A stretch of 64,000 nt of DNA, taken from positions 142,681,954-142,745,953 of the forward strand of contig CP136064.1 of assembly GCA_032622095.1 (NCBI GenBank), read 5' to 3'. Positions 34,768 to 48,557 of the stretch are shown in pieces. The DNA comes from Siphonodentalium dalli (lineage: Eukaryota; Mollusca; Scaphopoda; Gadilida; Siphonodentaliidae). Position 1 is the stretch's first letter. Each line of letters begins with the position of its first letter. Under the pieces are notes generated by a model. The model ran no database searches. It was not told where the DNA came from and saw only the letters and a program-made list of their open reading frames with translations. A program made the position numbers and the translations under genes.

Positions 34768-37700
34768 TATACTTCAATGTGTTAACATTGAAGTATATTG
34801 TAATTCTTATTTTTATTTTTGTTTATTATTATTATTATAAAACACCTTATATCTCAGAAACTGCCAGGTCGATTGATTTGATATTTCCTACTCATATACA
34901 TCCACGAAAAGTTAGTTTTATGCACTTACCGCTATTTTTGTCCGACCTTGACCTTGACCTTCACCGTCGCCAGTAATTTTGTTGCAAAAAATAGTTTGTC
35001 CTAATTTAACCAAACTAACAGGATGGTATCGCATGGCCAAGACGATTAAGATGCAATATAAACTAGGTCAATCGGTCAAAAAATGGCGGAGTAATGGCGG
35101 TTTGATTATAGCCACATTTAGACTTGATTGAAGCTTGGATCTCTTGTGGGTCAAAAATTGAATCACCTATTAGAATGATTTTTGGTACATATATAGCGTT
35201 CGTCCTTAGCTATTAACCCGACTGGGTGTGAATTTTGTACGACATTGATCTTTGCACTAAACGCTCTTCATGTGTATTACTGTTGTGACCGTATCTCCTC
35301 CGGAATGGCTTGAGATATCGAGTTCGAACTTGCATTATTAGTTTCCTCTTACCATGTGCTACAAACACGCGAAAAAATGGTATGGATAGCACTTCCGGTT
35401 CGAAAGATCGGTATTGGTCGAAAAATCGGTGAACGCTCTTTAAAAAACTTTTTTCTTCTGAATTTGACCATTGCCATAGGACGACATCGCTAGTCCGAAC
35501 TGAAGACAACGCCGTAAAAATTAGCCCAATCGACCAAAAAATGACGTCACAGCACCCGATTCAAATTTTGACTTTTGGGTATCCTGCAAGGTGAAAACCT
35601 TGCCCTGATTTCTTTGAAAAATGCGAATAGATCCAAAACGACTTTATCGATTGCCTTGATTTTTTGTACTAACATAGCTCCCGTCCTTGGCTGTTGACTG
35701 GACTGGGTGTGGAGTTCGTCCGACCTTGACCTTGGACGAAGAATCGGTAAACGCTATTTGAAAAACTTTTTTCTTCTGAATTTGACCAAATCCATAGTGA
35801 TGTTTCTATATATTGAGGAATAGCGAGTCACGACTGCAGCGACTTTAATGCAAACTGGTCAAGTGTGACTCGTCTATTTATAAACACTATGATTTTTAGT
35901 TTACTGTGTCATCTGTCAACACGTGGCTTATTAGTGATTCCTACTCGATGACATCAAATGCATGCAAATAATCGTTTGATCTTACCGCCCGGCATCCGCC
36001 TTGGGAAGATCATAACAATGTGACAACTTACTGTCGCACGTGGTGCAGAATTAATTCCACACCCCCATGAATACATCACTAAATGATACCGGTACATCAG
36101 TCTGATTCACTCACAGGAAGATTCCATTCTCACGCTAATGCCAGGGCGTCAGTTATTCGCTTTCAACATGTGCTACTCGGCACTCACAAGTAATTTTAAT
36201 TGTATACAGTTTATGTTTATTAAGCGTACCGAACTACGGTACCTTTGGAAATGTTTATTTGGGTCATGAGTGTACCAACAGTCTCATGTCGATGTTGTCA
36301 TCATGATCATGGTATATCACTCTATGTGGTGGAGGGCTGACCAGTGCGTAAAATAGTCGCTATTTTTTCTGGAAATTCCCGTCATTTATTTAATATTAAA
36401 GTCGGAATTGGTGTAACAACGTTCACAAAGGACGCGACATGTATCGGTTAACGATATCGGTCGGGAGACTAAATTTTACCGATACCGATATCTTGCCGAT
36501 ACCACATATATCGGCCCGATCCGATAGCCGATACCGATAATCGGTACATCACTAGCCATCAAAGAGATTCACTGGACATTGATCGTGAGTTACATGTAAC
36601 TACCGGTAATTCAATTTACACAGCATTTATGAATGTGTTTCCGGCAATCCGCTGTTTATTTTATCTTGATAGAAACTGCGCGTCTGGGCCCAAAACCCAG
36701 CGAGCCAGACTATGCGCGCCTACATTTTCTAAAAATGAAGTCTGTAAACAATCTATCTACCGGTATATACATGTAGCAGGATGCATACGGACTGTTCCCA
36801 TCCCACATGTCTTTATAACAGGACGCGCATGTGTCGTTATAATCATCAGGATTATCTCACTTATAAATAACCATACATGACCTCCCCGTGTGCCTGTAAA
36901 AGTAGACGATTCTGGTTCCAATTAAGCCGTGTTTCCATGACGTTCCCGCATGATATCGTCAGGGTTATCTCATTATTAAGGATCGCACAACCTGCTCACA
37001 AGGATAGTAATTCTTTTCTGCCGGTCTCGATATTGGCACCATATATTTCTGTTTTAATATTGCCAATAAAACCACACAAAATAAATCAAATTGCATTGGA
37101 GATTGATAAAGTTGGGAATATCGGTAAGAATTGTTGTTTCCCCACCCGCACTATTATTTGGGTCAATCAGATAATTCTTACCTACCTGTACCCTGCATCG
37201 CAACTAAAACTGCTATGCATTCTCATGTACAGTAGGTTTATCATCGACCTACATGTATGTCTATATGCATGCATACGTCGATGGGTCAACATGTATACAT
37301 GCACGATGTTTCAAATCGTAAAATAAAAATAATTCCTATAAAGTTCAATGACAAACAGAGTCGAGGGTAAAAACTAAATTAGGTCGGATATATCGGATTT
37401 TCTAAGGAAGACGTTACCGTCTTATCAATATCTGGGATATTATACCTAACATGTTGGTGATCCGATTTGAATGAAACTTAGTATGTGCGTGTAGTGACCA
37501 AATACATCGACCTACATGTATGTCTATATGCATGCATACGTCGATGGGTCAACATGTATACATGCACGATGTTTCAAATCGTAAAATAAAAATAATTCCT
37601 ATAAAGTTCAATGACAAACAGAGTCGAGGGTAAAAACTAAATTAGGTCGGATTTTCTAAGGAAGACGTTACCGTCTTATCAATATCTGGGATATTATACC

Positions 37701-38284
37701 TAACATGTTGGTGATCCGATTTGAATGAAACTTAGTATGTGCGTGTAGTGACCAAATACACAGGCCAAGTTTGATTCCTATTTTGGTCATGACTGGCTAC
37801 CCAAAATGGCCGCCACAGCAGCGAACTGCACTATTAGTTACCAGTTGAATATATTAAAATACTGCTTAAAGCCAAGATAAGCTACAGGGTCATTGACATT
37901 TTCATTTTGGATGTTTTTTAGTGCATCTCTAAAATTTACCCTGTTGTAACTTGTATATGTACATGTATAAAGTTAAAACTCATTCTTTTGATATTGAGTA
38001 AACACGCATACCCAAATAAGCCCTGCATGGGGATAACCCCCCCCCCCCACTCCCCTAGCAATCATCTTTTATTTTTTTAGCACATGCAGCAGATTCATTT
38101 TGTTGAAATGGCATGATGCTTAGACAAGAAAATCCAATTTTTGTGTCAAGCTGATAGGGTGGCCATCTTGGATTTCTTTTGGCTTAGTACATGCAGAAGG
38201 CTGCATTCAGTGCATTGATGCATAAGTTTTGTTTAAACGAAGGAACTGCCTCATTAATAATGATTGTCTGCATAATTATGTAAT
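34768..38284 (+). repeat. R2 unit 1 (3.5 kb)
   Basis: The hairpin is of the TTCAATGT/ACATTGAA type. Contents: TGACCTTGACCTT runs near 34940 and 35725, a cluster of CCGATA palindromes (36441-36552), a 261-base internal tandem duplication (37243-37503 and 37504-37760), and a C tract at 38038-38049. Two overlapping ORFs at 36629-37326 recur unchanged in unit 2, but show no recognisable protein features. Confidence 0.8.
36441..36552. repeat. CCGATA/TATCGG palindrome cluster, probable hAT-type end (unit 1)
   Basis: At least eight copies of CGATA/TATCG in alternating orientation, ending ATAATCGGTACATCACTAG. Read inward, CTAGTGATGTACCGATTATC resembles ends of some hAT MITEs. The other end and TSD were not found. 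A second copy lies at 39949-40060. Confidence 0.45.
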
Positions 38285-41160
38285 ATGTGTTAACATTGAA
38301 GTATATTGTAATTCTTATTTTTATTTTTGTTTATTATTATTATTATAAAACACCTTATATCTCAGAAACTGCCAGGTCGATTGATTTGATATTTCCTACT
38401 CATATACATCCACGAAAAGTTAGTTTTATGCACTTACCGCTATTTTTGTAGGACCTTGACCTTGACCTTCACCGTCGCCAGTAATTTTGTTGCAAAAAAT
38501 AGTTTGTCCTAATTTAACCAAACTAACAGGATGGTATCGCATGGCCAAGACGATTAAGATGCAATATAAACTAGGTCAATCGGTCAAAAAATGGCGGAGT
38601 AATGGCGGTTTGATTATAGCCACATTTAGACTTGATTGAAGCTTGGATCTCTTGTGGGTCAAAAATTGAATCACCTATTAGAATGATTTTTGGTACATAT
38701 ATAGCGTTCGTCCTTAGCTATTAACCCGACTGGGTGTGAATTTTGTACGACATTGATCTTTGCACTAAACGCTCTTCATGTATATTACTGTTGTGACCGT
38801 ATCTCCTCCGGAATGGCTTGAGATATCGAGTTCGAACTTGCATTATTAGTTTCCTCTTACCATGTGCTACAAACACGCGAAAAAATGGTATGGATAGCAC
38901 TTCCGGTTCGAAAGATCGGTATTGGTCGAAAAATCGGTGAACGCTCTTTAAAAAACTTTTTTCTTCTGAATTTGACCATTGCCATAGGACGACATCGCTA
39001 GTCCGAACTGAAGACAACGCCGTAAAAATTAGCCCAATCGACCAAAAAATGACGTCACAGCACCCGATTCAAATTTTGACTTTTGGGTATCCTGCAAGGT
39101 GAAAACCTTGCCCTGATTTCTTTGAAAAATGCGAATAGATCCAAAACGACTTTATCGATTGCCTTGATTTTTTGTACTAACATAGCTCCCGTCCTTGGCT
39201 GTTGACTGGACTGGGTGTGGAGTTCGTCCGACCTTGACCTTGGACGAAGAATCGGTAAACGCTATTTGAAAAACTTTTTTCTTCTGAATTTGACCAAATC
39301 CATAGTGATGTTTCTATATATTGAGGAATAGCGAGTCACGACTGCAGCGACTTTAATGCAAACTGGTCAAGTGTGACTCGTCTATTTATAAACACTATGA
39401 TTTTTAGTTTACTGTGTCATCTGTCAACACGTGGCTTATTAGTGATTCCTACTCGATGACATCAAATGCATGCAAATAATCGTTTGATCTTACCGCCCGG
39501 CATCCGCCTTGGGAAGATCATAACAATGTGACAACTTACTGTCGCACGTGGTGCAGAATTAATTCCACACCCCCATGAATACATCACTAAATGATACCGG
39601 TACATCAGTCTGATTCACTCACAGGAAGATTCCATTCTCACGCTAATGCCAGGGCGTCAGTTATTCGCTTTCAACATGTGCTACTCGGCACTCACAAGTA
39701 ATTTTAATTGTATACAGTTTATGTTTATTAAGCGTACCGAACTACGGTACCTTTGGAAATGTTTATTTGGGTCATGAGTGTACCAACAGTCTCATGTCGA
39801 TGTTGTCATCATGATCATGGTATATCACTCTATGTGGTGGAGGGCTGACCAGTGCGTAAAATAGTCGCTATTTTTTCTGGAAATTCCCGTCATTTATTTA
39901 ATATTAAAGTCGGAATTGGTGTAACAACGTTCACAAAGGACGCGACATGTATCGGTTAACGATATCGGTCGGGAGACTAAATTTTACCGATACCGATATC
40001 TTGCCGATACCACATATATCGGCCCGATCCGATAGCCGATACCGATAATCGGTACATCACTAGCCATCAAAGAGATTCACTGGACATTGATCGTGAGTTA
40101 CATGTAACTACCGGTAATTCAATTTACACAGCATTTATGAATGTGTTTCCGGCAATCCGCTGTTTATTTTATCTTGATAGAAACTGCGCGTCTGGGCCCA
40201 AAACCCAGCGAGCCAGACTATGCGCGCCTACATTTTCTAAAAATGAAGTCTGTAAACAATCTATCTACCGGTATATACATGTAGCAGGATGCATACGGAC
40301 TGTTCCCATCCCACATGTCTTTATAACAGGACGCGCATGTGTCGTTATAATCATCAGGATTATCTCACTTATAAATAACCATACATGACCTCCCCGTGTG
40401 CCTGTAAAAGTAGACGATTCTGGTTCCAATTAAGCCGTGTTTCCATGACGTTCCCGCATGATATCGTCAGGGTTATCTCATTATTAAGGATCGCACAACC
40501 TGCTCACAAGGATAGTAATTCTTTTCTGCCGGTCTCGATATTGGCACCATATATTTCTGTTTTAATATTGCCAATAAAACCACACAAAATAAATCAAATT
40601 GCATTGGAGATTGATAAAGTTGGGAATATCGGTAAGAATTGTTGTTTCCCCACCCGCACTATTATTTGGGTCAATCAGATAATTCTTACCTACCTGTACC
40701 CTGCATCGCAACTAAAACTGCTATGCATTCTCATGTACAGTAGGTTTATCATCGACCTACATGTATGTCTATATGCATGCATACGTCGATGGGTCAACAT
40801 GTATACATGCACGATGTTTCAAATCGTAAAATAAAAATAATTCCTATAAAGTTCAATGACAAACAGAGTCGAGGGTAAAAACTAAATTAGGTCGGATATA
40901 TCGGATTTTCTAAGGAAGACGTTACCGTCTTATCAATATCTGGGATATTATACCTAACATGTTGGTGATCCGATTTGAATGAAACTTAGTATGTGCGTGT
41001 AGTGACCAAATACATCGACCTACATGTATGTCTATATGCATGCATACGTCGATGGGTCAACATGTATACATGCACGATGTTTCAAATCGTAAAATAAAAA
41101 TAATTCCTATAAAGTTCAATGACAAACAGAGTCGAGGGTAAAAACTAAATTAGGTCGGAT
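38285..41160 (+). repeat. R2 unit 2, 3' truncated
   Basis: It repeats 34777 onward at an offset of 3,508 bases with very few differences (for example GTCC/GTAG near 34937/38445 and G/A near 35274/38782). It starts inside the hairpin, so the left arm is missing, and ends inside the second copy of the 261-base duplication. Confidence 0.85.
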
Positions 41161-41279
41161 TTCGGATTTGCTCTATTAGGTTCATCTTCTCACGTGCTAC
41201 ACGCACACAAAAAATGGTTCACCTTGGTAAACATTGAAGTATCGAAATTGCAGTGCAATTTCAATTTCATTCTAGTTAT
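41161..41279. other. Junction between R2 and R3
   Basis: A short AT-rich join containing ACATTGAAGTAT, an isolated right arm of the R2-type hairpin. It suggests the remnant of another unit. Confidence 0.4.
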
Positions 41280-43010
41280 TATACTTCCATGGTGTAACCA
41301 AGGAAGTATATTGTTTTTCTACTGAGGTCGTTTTCCGTTTATTTCGAAATACTCAGAAACTGATTGCAGTAGGAACGCGAAATCTTTAGTGAATGTAGGC
41401 ATCGAAGGTTTACTAGATATAATGGTATCCGGATTTCCGCCCAATGTTTCTTGGCGGAGTTATGGCCCTTTTGCGATTATTTTTCATTGTTATTATTATT
41501 ATTATACTTGACACTTTTGTAATCACTATTACTCGAAAAGTATAAGAAGTAGGACACTAAAACTTGGTAAGTAGGTTGGGGTACATGAGTTCTATGCCTA
41601 TGGCCCATAACGATTTTGTCCGCGCTTTCATCGATGAGTTATCTCCCTTTATTTGAAAAAATGTCATTTTATTATCTCGGAAATTATAAGAAGCAGAACA
41701 TCGAAAATTAGACCGTATGCACATCTCGATATGCACTACTGCCCACGGGCATAAAAACTTGTGTCCGCGCTTTCCCTGAAGAGTTACCGCCCATAGTTGG
41801 CAAACCTCTATTTTATTGTACTCTGTTGTCCTCCCGTATCATTCCAGATAACTGTATTTGGTTTTTGTAGTCGTGTTGACCGTTGTCAGCTTAGTCCGAA
41901 GAAGAAAATTTGACAGGGTTGGACATATATTTTTACACTGGGGTGGGGGCAAAATTTTCGCAATTTTTTTTATTATTAGACATTCATCTATTTAAGTATG
42001 TAGATTCCCTGAACGAAAACAAACCCATACCGGAAAGGATTTTTGTAATCCGAGAAGAAATGCAAGAGTTACGGGCCCTCAAAGTTTGCAATTTGGTCCC
42101 ATGTGCTTGTGCGCACATCTCCTCCGAAGATGTAGAACTTTGGATGTCATCTGATACGCCAATGCGTGCGGTCTGAAGAGAGCACGCGATGGGCCAACTT
42201 TTGCCAGTGTCGGTTCAGTGTTGTGGGTCAGGGGAGGGGTGGTCCGGGGTACCAATTTTTTATTCTTCTCCGAATCGGATGAAACTTGGAATATAACATC
42301 CATACCGCCAACCGATCTAGAAACTTAAAGAATTTCGAAAATCCATTGAAAAATGACAGAGTTGTGGGCCTTCAAACAATGCAAATTTGGCCCCATATGC
42401 TTGTGATCACATCTCCTCCGAAGATGTCAAACTTTGGATGTCATCTGATACGCCAATGCGTGCGGTCTGAAGAGAGCACGCGATGAGCCAAATTTTGCCA
42501 GTGTCGGTTCAGTGTTGTGGGTCAGGGGAGGGGTGGTCCGGGGTACCAAAATTTATTTCGTCTCCGAATCATATGAAAATTGATATATAACATCTACCAT
42601 ACACGTTGATCATAAAACTGAAAACAGATTGTAAATCCGTTAAAAAATGGCGGAGATTTGGGCCCTCAAACTTTGAATGTGGGCCCATATTCATTCCAAT
42701 AAACAAAATGTTATTCGTCTCTGAATCAGACAAAATTTATAACAAATAATCAATGTAACTAGCTGATCACAATACTCAAAACAATTTCAAAATCAATTGG
42801 AAAATAACGGAGTTACGGGCTCTCAAAAATCGCATTTTGGGCCGGGTTTGACTATTTCCCAATCTCGTCACCCAATTTCGAGGCAGGGGTGGGGTCACTT
42901 CCAAACACTTGAGACCAACCCACACATGTTAAGGGAAAGATATAATCATCCTACTTTATATTTTCCGTCCCTTAAATGCGATTTATTGAGCTCATGATTT
43001 GCCCTATTAT
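41280..43010 (+). repeat. R3 unit a
   Basis: 1,731 bases: module A, (TTA)n, then TATACTTGACACTTTTG and the B modules. A 294-base internal duplication around CTCCTCCGAAGATGT (42119 and 42413) is present. The GAGTTAYGGGCCC-type phrase recurs near 41457, 41635, 41781, 42065, 42357, 42652 and 42809. Confidence 0.85.
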
Positions 43011-44741
43011 TATACTTCCATGGTGTAACCAAGGAAGTATATTGTTTTTCTACTGAGGTCGTTTTCCGTTTATTTCGAAATACTCAGAAACTGATTGCAG
43101 TAGGAACGCGAAATCTCTAGTGAATGTAGGCATCGAAGGTTTACTAGATATAATGGTATCCGGATTTCCGCCCAATGTTTCTTGGCGGAGTTATGGCCCT
43201 TTTGCGATTATTTTTCATTGTTATTATTATTATTATACTTGACACTTTTGTAATCACTATTACTCGAAAAGTATAAGAAGTAGGACACTAAAACTTGGTA
43301 AGTAGGTTGGGGTACATGAGTTCTATGCCTATGGCCCATAACGATTTTGTCCGCGCTTTCATCGATGAGTTATCTCCCTTTATTTGAAAAAATGTCATTT
43401 TATTATCTCGGAAATTATAAGAAGCAGAACATCGAAAATTAGACCGTATGCACATCTCGATATGCACTACTGCCCACGGGCATAAAAACTTGTGTCCGCG
43501 CTTTCCCTGAAGAGTTACCGCCCATAGTTGGCAAACCTCTATTTTATTGTACTCTGTTGTCCTCCCGTATCATTCCAGATAACTGTATTTGGTTTTTGTA
43601 GTCGTGTTGACCGTTGTCAGCTTAGTCCGAAGAAGAAAATTTGACAGGGTTGGACATATATTTTTACACTGGGGTGGGGGCAAAATTTTCGCAATTTTTT
43701 TTATTATTAGACATTCATCTATTTAAGTATGTAGATTCCCTGAACGAAAACAAACCCATACCGGAAAGGATTTTTGTAATCCGAGAAGAAATGCAAGAGT
43801 TACGGGCCCTCAAAGTTTGCAATTTGGTCCCATGTGCTTGTGCGCACATCTCCTCCGAAGATGTAGAACTTTGGATGTCATCTGATACGCCAATGCGTGC
43901 GGTCTGAAGAGAGCACGCGATGGGCCAACTTTTGCCAGTGTCGGTTCAGTGTTGTGGGTCAGGGGAGGGGTGGTCCGGGGTACCAATTTTTTATTCTTCT
44001 CCGAATCGGATGAAACTTGGAATATAACATCCATACCGCCAACCGATCTAGAAACTTAAAGAATTTCGAAAATCCATTGAAAAATGACAGAGTTGTGGGC
44101 CTTCAAACAATGCAAATTTGGCCCCATATGCTTGTGATCACATCTCCTCCGAAGATGTCAAACTTTGGATGTCATCTGATACGCCAATGCGTGCGGTCTG
44201 AAGAGAGCACGCGATGAGCCAAATTTTGCCAGTGTCGGTTCAGTGTTGTGGGTCAGGGGAGGGGTGGTCCGGGGTACCAAAATTTATTTCGTCTCCGAAT
44301 CATATGAAAATTGATATATAACATCTACCATACACGTTGATCATAAAACTGAAAACAGATTGTAAATCCGTTAAAAAATGGCGGAGATTTGGGCCCTCAA
44401 ACTTTGAATGTGGGCCCATATTCATTCCAATAAACAAAATGTTATTCGTCTCTGAATCAGACAAAATTTATAACAAATAATCAATGTAACTAGCTGATCA
44501 CAATACTCAAAACAATTTCAAAATCAATTGGAAAATAACGGAGTTACGGGCTCTCAAAAATCGCATTTTGGGCCGGGTTTGACTATTTCCCAATCTCGTC
44601 ACCCAATTTCGAGGCAGGGGTGGGGTCACTTCCAAACACTTGAGACCAACCCACACATGTTAAGGGAAAGATATAATCATCCTACTTTATATTTTCCGTC
44701 CCTTAAATGCGATTTATTGAGCTCATGATTTGCCCTATTAT
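43011..44741 (+). repeat. R3 unit b
   Basis: 1,731 bases, the same length as unit a. The only difference I noticed is C for T in the head module (AAATCTCTAG against AAATCTTTAG). Confidence 0.85.
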
Positions 44742-45296
44742 TATACTTCCATGGTGTAACCAAGGAAGTATATTGTTTTTCTACTGAGGTCGTTTTCCGT
44801 TTATTTCGAAATACTCAGAAACTGATTGCAGTAGGAACGCGAAATCTCTAGTGAATGTAGGCATCGAAGGTTTACTAGATATAATGGTATCCGGATTTCC
44901 GCCCAATGTTTCTTGGCGGAGTTATGGCCCTTTTGCGATTATTTTTCATTGTTATTATTATTATTATACTTGACACTTTTGTAATCACTATTACTCGAAA
45001 AGTATAAGAAGTAGGACACTAAAACTTGGTAAGTAGGTTGGGGTACATGAGTTCTGTGCCTATGGCCCATAACGATTTTGTCCGCGCTTTCATCGATGAG
45101 TTATCTCCCTTTATTTGAAAAAATGTCATTTTATTATCTCGGAAATTATAAGAAGCAGAACATCGAAAATTAGACCGTATGCACATCTCGATATGCACTA
45201 CTGCCCACGGGCATAAAAACTTGTGTCCGCGCTTTCCCTGAAGAGTTACCGCCCATAAATAAGCACACACTATACACCAGTATGAATAAACCGAGG

Positions 45297-45327
<31 letters not shown>

Positions 45328-46828
45328 GTACAGAGCTCTAAAATTTTTATTGCATATTCCGAATTGGACTAGAGATTAGGACACGAATATACCGCTTAAA
45401 AATGTTTTTAACCAGGACTTTCCGCGTTACGGTGTACGGAAATATTGCAACTATTTTTCCCGCCAAATCCAAACCGGCTGATTAAAGAGCAAGATAATGT
45501 CGTAGCAAGTACGTTGAGATACTTTATGTACGTGCCAGAAGTTTGACTGCTATACTATAAATGTAACATGCCCAATGGAGAATGCGTGTCAGGGTGGTTT
45601 GAGACTTTAGGAAAATTCCACGAAAATTGCAAAGGGGGGAAAATTCAAACATCGATATAAATTTTTTTGACGAGTACATCTGATGGCTAGTGTTCACGCG
45701 CATCTAGAGCACAATTTTCTAATTTTCAGATGGAACGGTTTACTCGTGACAACGCTATATATCATAAATATGTATACGTATGTAGTCTATCACTAGCCGA
45801 TTTTTAGCCCCAAATCCAAACGGGCTAATGTAGGAGCGACTTTCACGCAGGAGCATGTAAGCCGGTATAATGTAGGCACGCCTACAAAATTTGACCGCTC
45901 TACTATAAACGCAACCTGCTCAAGGGAGTGTTTTTGTCGGTTGGGTTCAGATTTGGCAAATTCCACCGAAGATCAAATGGGGAAAATTACTCCGAAAATC
46001 AGATATTGAGATAAAAACTTTTCGACGAGTGGATGTGATAAGTAGTATCTAAACGCAAGATTAGTAGGCTTTTTAAAGATTTAGATTTGACGGTTTAACG
46101 CTGGTAGTGTATAACGTTGTAACGGGTGATATATATTACTGAAAATCAAACACTCTCTTCATGACGCAAATTCAAACGGACTTGTCAAGAAGCAAGGCAA
46201 ATGCATGAACATGCTCACCGATATACTATATAGGTATGCCCGCTCTACTATAAAAGTAACCTATTGTCACGATTTGACCTGTCCAAAACACTCCCCGGAC
46301 AAAAGTTTCCCTAGGTATCAAATTTCGTCGAAATCCGTTCGCTTTACTCGATATTACCTTGAACTGACCATTTCGAAGGCCAATGTCAGGTCGGGGTCAC
46401 GATTTGACCCACCCAAAAGACTCCCCGGACAAAAGTACTCCTAGGCACCAAATTTGGTTGAAATCCGTCTGTTTTACCAGATTTGACCTTGGATTGACAT
46501 TTTTGAAGGTCAACGTCATGTCGCGGTCACGATTTGACCCGTCCAAAACACTCCCTGGACAAAAGTACCCATATTTAACAAATTTAGTCAAAATCCGTCC
46601 AGCAGTTTTCCCGGTCATAGCTAACAGACAACCAAACAGACAGAAGTCCCAAAATATATATTAAATTTAGAAATGTTAATGCAAGTGCACCATCAGATCA
46701 TAAGACACCAATACGTTGTCGCGTGAAGAGGAACACACATATACGCATAGCACTCACATGGGATGGGACGGTATACCATGGAAGTATATCTGATTCCATG
46801 GAATCTGACCTCTAGTTCTTATTATTAT
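44742..46828 (+). repeat. R3 unit c (truncated) fused to R4a
   Basis: R3 sequence stops near 45256 (GTTACCGCCCATA) and R4 begins. R4a contains a T tract (45297-45323), three 130-base tandem units around CACGATTTGACC (46268, 46398, 46528), and an end reading GGTATACCATGGAAGTATA, then GATTCCATGGAATC. CCATGGAAGTATA is the inverse complement of the first 13 bases of the unit, so the whole 2.1 kb has terminal inverted repeats. Confidence 0.75.
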
Positions 46829-48557
46829 TATACTTCCATGGTGTAACCAAGGAAGTATATTGTTTTTCTACTGAGGTCGTTTTCCGTTTATTTCGAAATA
46901 CTCAGAAACTGATTGCAGTAGGAACGCGAAATCTCTAGAGAATGTAGGCATCGATGGTTTACTAAATATAATGGTATCAGAATTTCCGCCCAATGTTTCT
47001 TGGCGGAGTTATGGCCCTTTTTTGATTATTTTTCATTATTATTATTATTATTATACTTGACACTTTTGTAATCACTATTACTCGAAAAGTATAAGAAGTA
47101 GGACACTAAAATTTGGTAAGTATGTTGGGGTACATGAGTTCTAACCATATGGCCCATAACGATTTTGTCCGCGCTTTCACCGAGGAGTTATCTCCCTTTA
47201 TTTGAAAAAATGTCATTTTATTATCTCGGAAATTATAAGAAGCAGAGCATCGAAAATTAGACCGTATGCACATCTCGATATGCACTACTGCCCACGGGCA
47301 TAAAAACTTGTGTCCGCGCTTTCCCTGAAGAGTTACCGCCCATAGTTGGCAAACCTCTATTTTATTGTACTCTGTTGTCCTCCCGTATTATTCCAGAATT
47401 CTGCATTTGGTTTTTGTAGTCGTGTTGACCGTTGTCAGCTTAGTGCAAGGAAGAAAATTTGACAGGGTTGGACATATATTTTTACACTGGGGTGGGGGGC
47501 AAAATTTTCGATTTTTTTTTTTCATTAACATTTATCTATTTAAGTATATAGATTCCCTGAACGAAAACAAACCCATATCGGAAAAGATTTTTGAAATCCG
47601 AGATGAAATGCAAGAGTAACGGGCCCTCAAAGTTTGCAATTTGGTCCCATGTGCTTGTGATCACATCTCCTCCGAAGATGTCAAACTTTGGATGTCATCT
47701 GATACGCCAATGCGTGCGGTCTGAAGAGAGCACGCGATGGGCCAACTTTTGCCAGTGTCGGTTCAGTGTTGTGGGTCAGGGGAGGGGTGGTCCGGGGTAC
47801 CAATTTTTTATTCTTCTCCGAATCGGATGAAACTTGGAATATAACATCCATACCGCCAACCGATCTAGAAACTGAAAGAATTTCGAAAATCCATTGAAAA
47901 ATGACAGAGTTGTGGGCCTTCAAACAATGCAAATTTGGCCCATATGCTTGTGATCACATCTCCTCCGAAGATGTCAAACTTTGGATGTCATCTGATACGC
48001 CAATGCGTGCGGTCTGAAGAGAGCACGCGATGAGCCAAATTTTGCCAGTGTCGGTTCAGTGTTGTGGGTCAGGGGAGGGGTGGTCCGGGGTACCAAAATT
48101 TATTTCGTCTCCGAATCATATGAAACTTGATATATAACATCTACCATACACGTTGATCATAAAACTGAAAACAGATTGTAAATCCGTTAAAAAATGGCGG
48201 AGATTTGGGCCCTCAAACTTTGAATGTGGGCCCGAATTCTTTCCAATAAACAAAATGTTATTCGTCTCTGAATCGGACAAAATTTATAACAAATAATCAA
48301 TGTAAGTAGCTGATCACAATACTCAAAACAATTTTTAAATCCATTGGAAAATAACGGAGTTACGGGCTCTCAAAATTCGCATTTTGGGCCGGGTTTGACA
48401 ATTTCCCAATCACGTCACCCAATTTCGAGGCAGGGGTGGGGTCACTTCCAAACACTTGAGATCAACCTACACAAGTTAAGGGAAAGACATAATCATCCTA
48501 CTTCATATTTTCCGTCCCTTAACTGCGATTTATTCAGCTCAAGATTTGCCCTATTAT
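46829..48557 (+). repeat. R3 unit d
   Basis: 1,729 bases with scattered differences from units a and b, for example AATCTCTAGAGAATG and TGATGGTTTACTAAATATA. It begins the second higher-order repeat. Confidence 0.85.

Noticed and set aside
36629-37326. Two ORFs overlapping at ATGA, repeated intact at 40137-40834
   Set aside because: The two regions are near-identical DNA duplicates, so ORF conservation is automatic. No domain, signal or codon pattern supports them.
46266-46620. CRISPR-like regular repeats (130-base period)
   Set aside because: Units are long, diverged and without unique spacers, in eukaryotic-type repeat DNA.
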